In this document: positions 1-5,130 of the stretch, piece by piece
Layout: every line of letters starts with the position of its first letter
Numbering within the stretch: position 1 is the stretch's first letter
Assembly (NCBI GenBank): GCA_028821815.1
Contig: JAPKEY010000111.1
Span: forward strand, 1 to 5,203
Source: Candidatus Poseidoniales archaeon
Lineage (GTDB): Archaea; Thermoplasmatota; Poseidoniia; Poseidoniales; Thalassarchaeaceae
Direction of reading: 5' to 3'
DNA length: 5,203 bases
Position numbers and translations under genes: made by a program
The notes under the pieces: generated by a model
What the model was told of the DNA's origin: nothing
The model's input: only the letters and a program-made list of their open reading frames with translations
The model's database searches: none

Positions 1-300
1 TGGGGTACCAACCTCTGCTGTAATGATCTGTGCCAATTCCTCAGTTTTTTCTTTGATTGCTGCAGATAACTGATTCAGCACTGTAATTCTCTCTTCACAT
101 GAGGTGGCTCTCCAAGTTGGAAACGCTGCACGCGCCGCAGTTACAGCAGCATCGACATCGGCTTGGCTACCAATCGGTACTGAACCGATGATTTTCTCGG
201 TTGCAGGGTTGACAACTTCGATGACACCCTCGCCTGTGGCTTGAACCCATTCGCCGTTGATGTACAAGGAGTCGCGTCGCATCATGTACGGCCGATTCAT
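1..300 (-). CDS. Aldehyde dehydrogenase, N-terminal part (runs off left edge)
   Basis: This is the first 100 residues of an NAD(P)-dependent aldehyde dehydrogenase, a cytosolic enzyme oxidising an aldehyde to its acid or acyl-CoA. The reverse complement reads without a stop to base 1. It shows the standard family N-terminus: YINGEWV at residues 13-19, VNPATEKIIGSVP at about 30-42, a helix ending AAFPTW at 58-63, and the stretch ending ITAEVGTP at 93-100. The catalytic Cys and Glu and the cofactor loop lie outside the window, so substrate and cofactor cannot be read. The start at 300 is favoured by an AAGGTGAT Shine-Dalgarno-like sequence at 317-310. ATG codons at residues 6 and 7 are alternatives. 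It is divergent from the PaaG-like gene. In this setting a ring-cleavage semialdehyde dehydrogenase (as BoxD or the PaaZ dehydrogenase domain) is a reasonable guess, but only inference. The family call is firm. Confidence 0.9.
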   Translation of the reverse strand, partial: MNRPYMMRRDSLYINGEWVQATGEGVIEVVNPATEKIIGSVPIGSQADVDAAVTAARAAFPTWRATSCEERITVLNQLSAAIKEKTEELAQIITAEVGTP

Positions 301-353
301 TCGCAACTTATCACCTTCATGCAATTCAATACTGAGGACCCCGACCGCCTATC
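301..353. promoter_or_regulatory. Divergent promoter region with a shared central AT-rich box
   Basis: These 53 bases separate two divergently transcribed genes. The AT-rich stretch at 322-332 (caattcaatac) is centred about 27 bases from both start codons, at 300 (minus) and 354 (plus). That is the distance expected for an archaeal TATA box serving leaderless transcripts. The plus-strand gene has no Shine-Dalgarno sequence before its ATG, which fits. The minus-strand gene does have an AAGGTGAT motif, which fits poorly with a leaderless message. No convincing paired bacterial -35 and -10 boxes were seen. Both promoters must lie here unless they reach into the coding regions. The exact elements are uncertain. 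Confidence 0.4.
310..317 (-). promoter_or_regulatory. Ribosome binding site of the aldehyde dehydrogenase
   Basis: On the minus strand AAGGTGAT lies 9 bases before the ATG at 300. It closely resembles the canonical AAGGAGGTGAT anti-16S complement and supports this start over the downstream ATG codons at residues 6 and 7. An ATG at 320 overlaps this motif but runs into a stop after seven codons. Confidence 0.5.
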
Positions 354-1133
354 ATGGTCCTAGAGGTCGAGCATCGCGACTCAGTGGCGGTCGTCACGCT
401 ATCCGCAGAAGCAGCACGCAATGCTTTCGACAGTGATTCAATGAGTGAAATTTCTGCGACACTTAATGATTTGATGGACAACACAAATATTCGTGGAATC
501 GTCTTGACAGGAACTGGTCGTTTTTTCTGCGCAGGTGCTGACATTGAGGAATTCCAACGCAGCATTGATGAGGGGATTATCGGCCCACTCGTCGATAATT
601 TGACCAGCATATTACATCCTTTACAGGTGCGGATGCGCACGGATCCAACCATTCTAGTGGCTGCCCTCAATGGGGCGGCGGCAGGTGGTGGCCTCGGTCT
701 AGCATTGGCTTGTGATGCACGAATCGCCTCGCCAGAAGCCAAATTGGCGGCTGCATTTTTCAAATTGGGCTTGTCTCCGGATGGAGGTTCAACCTGGCTT
801 CTCCCGCGCCTTGTTGGCAATCAAACCGCTCGTCGATTTTTCTTTAATGATGAAACATGGAGTGGTGAAGAGGCTCTAGAAAAAGGAGCCGTTGACGAAG
901 TCGTCGAACCGGATGATATGATTGATCGTGCAGTTCAATTGGCCTCTGATTGGGGACGGTGGTCAAAGATGAGCCGAAGTGGAACTAAACAACTCCTCGA
1001 TGCCTCAACCTCAACCTTCTTCCAAACCCAATTAGAGTTTGAGCAGGCTCTGATTATCGCTGCAAGCCAAACCGAAGAATTCGCCGAAGGTGTAACCGCC
1101 TTTCTCGAGAAGCGGGAACCTACATTTGATTGA
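354..1133 (+). CDS. Crotonase-family enoyl-CoA isomerase, PaaG-like
   Basis: A full-length (259 aa) crotonase-fold protein acting on acyl-CoA thioesters in the cytosol. Oxyanion-hole segments are visible at FFCAGAD (57-63) and LNGAAAGGG (105-113). The two glutamates needed for enoyl-CoA hydration are absent: the position after GGGL holds Gly115, and the second falls at about Phe135. Instead the stretch KLGLSPDGGSTWLLPR (137-152) closely matches the PaaG active site, placing Asp143 where PaaG has its catalytic aspartate. This argues for an isomerase, either PaaG-type (1,2-epoxyphenylacetyl-CoA to oxepin-CoA) or a delta3,delta2-enoyl-CoA isomerase, rather than a hydratase. Related crotonases such as 4-chlorobenzoyl-CoA dehalogenase also carry Asp at this position, so the exact reaction is open. 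There is no Shine-Dalgarno sequence at the chosen ATG. The next gene starts 8 bases after its stop, suggesting a two-gene operon. Confidence 0.85.
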   Translation: MVLEVEHRDSVAVVTLSAEAARNAFDSDSMSEISATLNDLMDNTNIRGIVLTGTGRFFCAGADIEEFQRSIDEGIIGPLVDNLTSILHPLQVRMRTDPTILVAALNGAAAGGGLGLALACDARIASPEAKLAAAFFKLGLSPDGGSTWLLPRLVGNQTARRFFFNDETWSGEEALEKGAVDEVVEPDDMIDRAVQLASDWGRWSKMSRSGTKQLLDASTSTFFQTQLEFEQALIIAASQTEEFAEGVTAFLEKREPTFD

Positions 1134-1136
1134 GGG
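1132..1136 (+). promoter_or_regulatory. Ribosome binding site of the SixA-like gene
   Basis: GAGGG begins inside the TGA stop of the upstream gene and lies 5 bases before the ATG at 1142. It fixes that start and suggests that translation of the phosphatase is linked to termination of the isomerase gene. Confidence 0.45.
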
Positions 1137-1141
1137 ATTGA

Positions 1142-1591
1142 ATGTCCACTCGATTGATTGTGATGCGTCACGCAACAAGTGGTTGGAAATCACCACAACA
1201 ACCTGACCATGACAGGGTTCTCACAGAAGAGGGTCGGCTTGAAACTCCACGTATGTCACAGGCATTGAGTGATTTAGGTTGGGTGCCCGATATCGCATTT
1301 ATCTCCAGTTCGACGCGAACTCGTGAAACACATTCTCTGTTGATGGATATTCCATATGAAATCAGATCCGAAATCTATTGCGCGACCCTCGACACATTAA
1401 TTCCGATAACCAAAGAAATATTGGAAAATCAAACCACACTCATATTGGGCCACAATCCTGGGTGTGAATTACTAGTTGCAACATTGAGTGGAGAATTCAA
1501 CCGAATGCCACCCGCGACTTGTGTGCTGTTTACCAAAGAAGGAAAGGGTTGGAATCTTGAGAATGTATTACGGTCGGGTGAACTGGACTAA
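1142..1591 (+). CDS. sixA: SixA-like phosphohistidine phosphatase (histidine phosphatase superfamily)
   Basis: A 149-residue member of the histidine phosphatase (phosphoglycerate mutase-like) superfamily, close to the usual length of SixA proteins. The signature MRHATSGW (8-15) carries the nucleophile His10 after Arg9, followed by PDHDRVLTEEG (21-31), typical of SixA. The second conserved arginine is in SSSTRTRET (55-63). The second catalytic histidine is His104 in GHNPG (103-107). No signal peptide or membrane segment is visible, so it should be cytosolic. Known SixA proteins remove phosphate from phosphohistidine in phosphorelay or PTS proteins, but many homologues have unknown substrates. 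It is probably co-transcribed with the PaaG-like gene. Its role beside catabolic genes is not evident, and no histidine kinase or HPt protein is in view. The stop overlaps the stop of the convergent dehydrogenase gene. The family call is firm, the substrate unknown. Confidence 0.85.
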   Translation: MSTRLIVMRHATSGWKSPQQPDHDRVLTEEGRLETPRMSQALSDLGWVPDIAFISSSTRTRETHSLLMDIPYEIRSEIYCATLDTLIPITKEILENQTTLILGHNPGCELLVATLSGEFNRMPPATCVLFTKEGKGWNLENVLRSGELD

Positions 1592-2469
1592 AGTTCACGT
1601 TCGATCTTCTCACCCGATGACCAATCATAGATGCCCATACCAGTTTTCTTTCCTAGATCCCCCGCATCAACCAATTGATTGAGTAGGGGATGTGGTCTGT
1701 ATGATTCATCATCAAATGCTTCAGCCAAATTGTTGAGAATATCTCTTCGCACATCCAAACCAACCAAATCTGAAAGTTCGAGAGGTCCCATAGGGTGTTT
1801 GTATCCAAGCCGCATTGCTGTATCGATATCTGTTGCAGAGGCCACTCCATCGGCGAGCATTCGAATCGCTTCATTGCCCAAAACCACACCCAGTCGGCTG
1901 GTTGCAAAGCCAGGAACGTCGTTAACAAGAATGCAAGATTTACCCATTGCAGCCCCAACATCCCGTGCAATTTCAATGGTTGACTCAGAGATTTTCTCAT
2001 GTCGAACCAATTCGAGCAGTTTCATGATTGGAACCGGGTTGAAGAAGTGCATACCAATCACCATTTCTGGGCGCTTAGTAACTCCTGCAATATCGGATAT
2101 TTTCAACCCCGATGTGTTGGTTCCAAGCACAGCGTTTTGTGGAGCTAATTGATCTAATTGCGTGAAAATTTGTTGTTTCAAATCTAGAATTTCTGGAACG
2201 GCTTCAATGACCAAATCAACCCCATTTACAGCTTCAGCCATATCAGTGAACGATCGCAAGTTTCCAGACCACTCTTCTTTTTGTTCATCGGTTGTTTTTC
2301 CTCTTGCAATTCCTTTGTCCCAAAATGCATCAATTCGACCCCTTCCTTTCGCCAATCCATCTGGAAAAGCATCGAACAAACGGGTATCCCAACCGGCTTG
2401 TGCGCAAACCTGGGCAATCCCTGCCCCCATCGTTCCTGCACCAATTACGGCAACCGCCTGAATTCCCAT
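1588..2469 (-). CDS. 3-hydroxyacyl-CoA dehydrogenase (PaaH/FadB2/Hbd-like)
   Basis: A stand-alone NAD-dependent 3-hydroxyacyl-CoA dehydrogenase, oxidising L-3-hydroxyacyl-CoA to 3-ketoacyl-CoA in the cytosol. From this start it has 293 residues, near the usual 280-295. The Rossmann motif GAGTMG is at 10-15. NTSG at 118-121 carries the conserved Ser120. GMHFFNPVP (139-147) holds catalytic His141, paired with Glu153 in LLELV. VNDVPGF (182-188) holds Asn183. The C-terminal helical domain includes HPMGPLELSDLVGLD (225-239). Starts are ambiguous: GTG 2478, ATG 2475 (overlapping the upstream TGA as TGATG) and ATG 2469. I chose 2469 because GGAG at 2481-2478 then sits 8 bases away and the protein begins directly at the beta strand, as is usual. 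It is last in the minus-strand run. In an aryl-CoA pathway it would act as PaaH (3-hydroxyadipyl-CoA), but general beta-oxidation is equally possible. Confidence 0.93.
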   Translation of the reverse strand: MGIQAVAVIGAGTMGAGIAQVCAQAGWDTRLFDAFPDGLAKGRGRIDAFWDKGIARGKTTDEQKEEWSGNLRSFTDMAEAVNGVDLVIEAVPEILDLKQQIFTQLDQLAPQNAVLGTNTSGLKISDIAGVTKRPEMVIGMHFFNPVPIMKLLELVRHEKISESTIEIARDVGAAMGKSCILVNDVPGFATSRLGVVLGNEAIRMLADGVASATDIDTAMRLGYKHPMGPLELSDLVGLDVRRDILNNLAEAFDDESYRPHPLLNQLVDAGDLGKKTGMGIYDWSSGEKIEREL

Positions 2470-2474
2470 CGCCA

Positions 2475-3041
2475 TCACTCCCGACCGTATGCGGCTAGAG
2501 CAGACTGGAACAATCGCTGTCGTGGAACATCATGCTCAATGAACGAGTAGAATGGTGCGAGATTTTTCAGTAATTCAACCGATGCCACATAGGCCCCATA
2601 GCGGAACGGACAAGCCTCTTCGGTATTTGGTATATCAAACCCAATTTTTGCTAGCCCCTTGCGTGTATCTTGGTCCCAAATCGCATATGTGTGCTTGGTA
2701 AAGTGAAGATAGGCCGAAAGACGTTGAACATCACAGCGAGCTTCTTCAGTCAGACTCTCGATTAGAAGCGTATCCGGAAATCGAATCGCATAGAGAAACA
2801 ATAGAACTTCGCGTTCTGTTTCACTTTTCCATTCCCTCCGTTCAAATCCCATCCATTCATCAATCATATCGAGTGTTTTACTCGAATACGGACGGCTAAT
2901 TCGATACAGTAATTCTTCGTAACCAATAGCATCTTGCTCATCGGAGTGATGGTGGGCATGGAACAACTCGGGAACGCGCTCAAAGAACGGTTTGAGTCGC
3001 TCCCGGTCGACATTTAGCAGCCCGTAGGCCAACATTGTCAT
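2475..3041 (-). CDS. Unrecognised 188-residue protein, operonic with BoxB-like oxygenase
   Basis: I do not recognise this protein. It is 188 residues, apparently mostly helical, and rich in charged and aromatic residues, with no signal peptide or membrane segment. Visible features are a histidine cluster HAHHH at 28-32, a Glu-Glu pair at 99-100 followed by an HxxxH pair (His113, His117), and two cysteines (103 and 144). It lacks the paired ExxH motifs of ferritin-like PaaA, PaaC or BoxB, so it is not an obvious second di-iron subunit. It starts 15 bases after the oxygenase stop. Its own TGA overlaps the first ATG available to the dehydrogenase, so it is tightly embedded in the operon and very likely real. 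AGGGG about 9 bases before the ATG may be its ribosome binding site. ATG at residue 3 is an alternative start. An accessory, assembly or structural partner of the oxygenase is possible, but this rests on position alone. Confidence 0.75.
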   Translation of the reverse strand: MTMLAYGLLNVDRERLKPFFERVPELFHAHHHSDEQDAIGYEELLYRISRPYSSKTLDMIDEWMGFERREWKSETEREVLLFLYAIRFPDTLLIESLTEEARCDVQRLSAYLHFTKHTYAIWDQDTRKGLAKIGFDIPNTEEACPFRYGAYVASVELLKNLAPFYSFIEHDVPRQRLFQSALAAYGRE

Positions 3042-3056
3042 TGTTTCAACCCCTGC

Positions 3057-4223
3057 CTAATTCCCCTTCCACTCGCGGTATTGAATCCACTCTTTTGTGA
3101 GGTATTCTTCACACAGTACCTTTTCGTCTTCATCCGTAGGGAGAACACTGTCTAGGTAGGCTATCCATGCATCTTCGTCACCCTCAAAGGGTTCTCCATC
3201 AATCGTGAATTTGGAACCATGGTAGTTACCAACGCTACGATTGAACTTGTCACTGGGGATAAATAATTCAGGTTCTCCATCTTTTCTTGGCTTGCTGATG
3301 CGAACCATTTCCTCTCTGAGTTCGTTGAAGTAGTGCATCCGTGATTCTTCATTCAGATGTTCGCGATCCGCCTCGACCTCAGCTTCTCGTTCATCGTAGC
3401 GTCCCTTGACACCATAGACGTAAGCCCACTGTGCTGAGGTACTTTCATCTGTACCAAATAGATCCAATCCTGTGCTGACCCACTTGTTGATGTATTTCTG
3501 AAGGAAAGTCATTGGTATGGTACCTTGCTTGACAATTCGCCGCAGACCATTCGCTCCGGTTCCCAAGTGAAATGATTCTTCCTTAAGCATAGGGCCCATG
3601 CTTGCAGCCAATGGCTTGAATGAAGATGTGCTGAGCATCTTCAATTGGAATTTCCCATCACGGTCAATGAAATGGGTGAAGCAGAAGAAATCTAACCAGT
3701 GGTCAATTGGTTCGTTGAACGAACCGAGGATTCGACTGCGATCTTCCTCGCCACGAATCGGGTTTCCCAATGAATTTCGCTCAAGTAATTTCATCGCTTC
3801 ACGGACACCCTGTTCACCAAAGAACGTGCAGAGAACGTAAGCCATTTGCCAACCATGTCGCTGCTCTTCACACATGATTCTGAGTGCTGATTTTCGATCA
3901 TACTCTGTTGGTGCCGATTCTAGCAGGTGGTGTTGCTGTTCAACACTGGCAAATTCAGTGTCACCTTGTACAGTGACCATAGAAACGATGGCATCTCGAA
4001 TGTTTTGTTGAGGAACCTGCATTCTTCGATCCCATTTCGGCTGACCTTCGAAGTCACCGAACTCAATGATATCTCCAGCTGTATCCCAATCAAATTTGAT
4101 GTCGAATGTGTAATCACCCAACCAACTCGGGTCAAATCCAATACGAGTTTGCCATTCTTGGAACTCTGAAATCCATGCTTCAAAGTTCGGAGTGTACGTC
4201 TCCACGATTTCGGTTGTGCTCAT
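3057..4223 (-). CDS. BoxB/PaaA-family di-iron oxygenase, short BoxB-like form
   Basis: A 388-residue protein related to BoxB, the oxygenase component of benzoyl-CoA 2,3-epoxidase. The strongest match is VTVQGDTEFASVEQQHHL (83-100), close to the BoxB stretch. Likely iron ligands are all present: Glu90, Glu120 and His123 in CEEQRHGW, Asp187 in FIDRDGKFQL, and Glu216 and His219 in LKEESFHL. The carboxylate-bridged di-iron site is therefore probably intact. The C-terminal part (LFIPSDKFNR at 320-329, then LPTDEDEK at 361-368) also appears colinear with BoxB, though both ends and a middle loop look shorter than in the roughly 470-residue BoxB proteins (lengths from memory). By family it should use O2 and reductant to epoxidise an aryl-CoA ring; the actual substrate is unknown. 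No reductase is in view. It lies 46 bases after the hydratase gene, with a perfect palindrome ending 2 bases before its ATG and no Shine-Dalgarno sequence. Confidence 0.85.
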   Translation of the reverse strand: MSTTEIVETYTPNFEAWISEFQEWQTRIGFDPSWLGDYTFDIKFDWDTAGDIIEFGDFEGQPKWDRRMQVPQQNIRDAIVSMVTVQGDTEFASVEQQHHLLESAPTEYDRKSALRIMCEEQRHGWQMAYVLCTFFGEQGVREAMKLLERNSLGNPIRGEEDRSRILGSFNEPIDHWLDFFCFTHFIDRDGKFQLKMLSTSSFKPLAASMGPMLKEESFHLGTGANGLRRIVKQGTIPMTFLQKYINKWVSTGLDLFGTDESTSAQWAYVYGVKGRYDEREAEVEADREHLNEESRMHYFNELREEMVRISKPRKDGEPELFIPSDKFNRSVGNYHGSKFTIDGEPFEGDEDAWIAYLDSVLPTDEDEKVLCEEYLTKEWIQYREWKGN

Positions 4224-4225
4224 GT

Positions 4226-4242
4226 CTGTCCCGTAGGGACAG
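4226..4242. repeat. Perfect 7-3-7 palindrome next to the oxygenase start
   Basis: On the minus strand CTGTCCC-TAC-GGGACAG is a perfect inverted repeat with a three-base loop, ending 2 bases before the oxygenase ATG at 4223. There is no T-run after it, so a classical intrinsic terminator is unlikely. It could be an operator, an mRNA hairpin affecting initiation or processing, or a transcript-end structure for the hydratase gene. It shares the CCTACGG core with the palindrome at 5164-5178. Confidence 0.6.
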
Positions 4243-4244
4243 TC

Positions 4245-4254
4245 ATATTTGAAA
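4245..4254 (-). promoter_or_regulatory. Possible TATA-like box for the oxygenase gene
   Basis: TTTCAAATAT on the minus strand is centred about 27 bases before the oxygenase ATG, where an archaeal TATA box for a leaderless transcript would sit. The gene lacks a Shine-Dalgarno sequence, which fits. AT-rich decamers are common, and the gene could simply be read through from the hydratase gene, so this is a weak call. Confidence 0.25.
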
Positions 4255-4269
4255 TGGTGTTATTTCCTT

Positions 4270-5130
4270 TCACTTTCCTGTGAAGCGAGGTGTTCTTCGC
4301 TCGACGTAGGATGCGATTCCTTCCTTTGCATCATCAGACTGGAAAAGATCTGATTGCAATTCACGCTCTAATGCGAGGTGGTATTCTAGAGGAATCTCGA
4401 TTCCACTTTGAACACTTCGCTTGATATTTCCAATCGCCTTGGCTGCGGCCAGAGGTAGTGTGAATTGTCCAGCATAATCCAAGACATCTTGTCTGAATTC
4501 ATCTAGATTCATGCTATCGTAAATATCGTGAATCAAATCAATTTCCATTGCTTCTTCAAATGAGAATTTACGACCAGTGACCATGATTTCCATCGCTCTC
4601 GCCTTGCCAACCAAACGGGATAGACGTGCCGTCCCTCCTGTTCCAGCTAGTACACCGAGAGAGACTTCGGGTAACCCAATCTGTCCGTTGTCTTTTCGAG
4701 CGATACGAATATCTGCAGCCATTGCAATCTCGAGGCCGCCACCAACAGTATGACCATTGAGGGCTGCAATCACGAGTTTCGGTGTTTGTTCAAGACGTGA
4801 AAGAGTCTCATTTGCATGCAGGCAGAAGAAGTACTTGTAGCGAGGAGTCAAACTGTTGAGGTAGTTGATACTTGCACCAGCAGAGAAGAATTTGTCGCCA
4901 TGGCCAGTCATTAGTATCACAGTTACATCGCCATCAAAACGAGCGTTGAGAATGGCTTGATCAATATCTTGCCACATTTCCCGAGTGTAGGTGTTGACTG
5001 ATGTTTTTCCTTCTGTGAGTGGTTTGCCATCAGAATCTGAAATCAGTTCAATAATCGCAATTCCATTATCAGTGACCCCATAATTCACGAGGTTGTTAGG
5101 CATGGCTTCCATTGCGGGCCAATTAGACAT
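4270..5130 (-). CDS. Enoyl-CoA hydratase (crotonase family, both catalytic Glu present)
   Basis: A 286-residue crotonase-fold protein, slightly longer than the usual 255-265 because of an N-terminal extension before the first beta strand (VNYGVTDNGIAIIEL, 15-29). Oxyanion-hole segments are FFSAGAS (81-87) and ALNGHTVGGG (123-132). Both glutamates used for hydration are retained: Glu134 in GGGLE and Glu155 in GLPEVSLG, with one extra residue between them. GVLAGTGGTARLSRLVG (159-175) is the standard following motif. It should add water across a trans-2-enoyl-CoA, acting as PaaF in a Paa-like route or in general beta-oxidation. It is about half the length of BoxC (epoxybenzoyl-CoA dihydrolase), so it is not a standard BoxC, although a ring-opening role cannot be excluded. 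There is no Shine-Dalgarno sequence at this ATG; later in-frame ATGs at residues 7 and 10 are alternatives. It heads the minus-strand run. Confidence 0.88.
   Translation of the reverse strand: MSNWPAMEAMPNNLVNYGVTDNGIAIIELISDSDGKPLTEGKTSVNTYTREMWQDIDQAILNARFDGDVTVILMTGHGDKFFSAGASINYLNSLTPRYKYFFCLHANETLSRLEQTPKLVIAALNGHTVGGGLEIAMAADIRIARKDNGQIGLPEVSLGVLAGTGGTARLSRLVGKARAMEIMVTGRKFSFEEAMEIDLIHDIYDSMNLDEFRQDVLDYAGQFTLPLAAAKAIGNIKRSVQSGIEIPLEYHLALERELQSDLFQSDDAKEGIASYVERRTPRFTGK

Noticed and set aside
326..820. Minus-strand open frame of 164 codons opposite the PaaG-like gene
   Set aside because: It is low-complexity, Ser/Arg/Pro-rich and unlike any family, while the plus-strand frame has clear crotonase motifs. 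It is a shadow.
1679..2461. Plus-strand open frames opposite the 3-hydroxyacyl-CoA dehydrogenase
   Set aside because: The minus strand carries the complete family motifs across the same region, and the plus-strand translations have no recognisable pattern.
3018..3031. Third copy of the CCTACGG core (GGCCTACGGGC on the minus strand)
   Set aside because: It lies inside the coding sequence of the 188-residue protein (Ala-Tyr-Gly-Leu) and forms only a 3-bp stem, so it is probably chance.
3598..4183. Short frames on both strands within the oxygenase gene
   Set aside because: They overlap conserved di-iron motifs of the real frame and lack ribosome sites or family features.
4226..4242. Intrinsic terminator between hydratase and oxygenase genes
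   Set aside because: The palindrome is not followed by a T-run on either strand and abuts the next start codon, so it was kept only as a palindrome of unknown role.
4270..5130. BoxC assignment for the 286-residue crotonase
   Set aside because: BoxC proteins are about twice as long, and this protein has the ordinary hydratase glutamate pair, so a plain enoyl-CoA hydratase call is safer.
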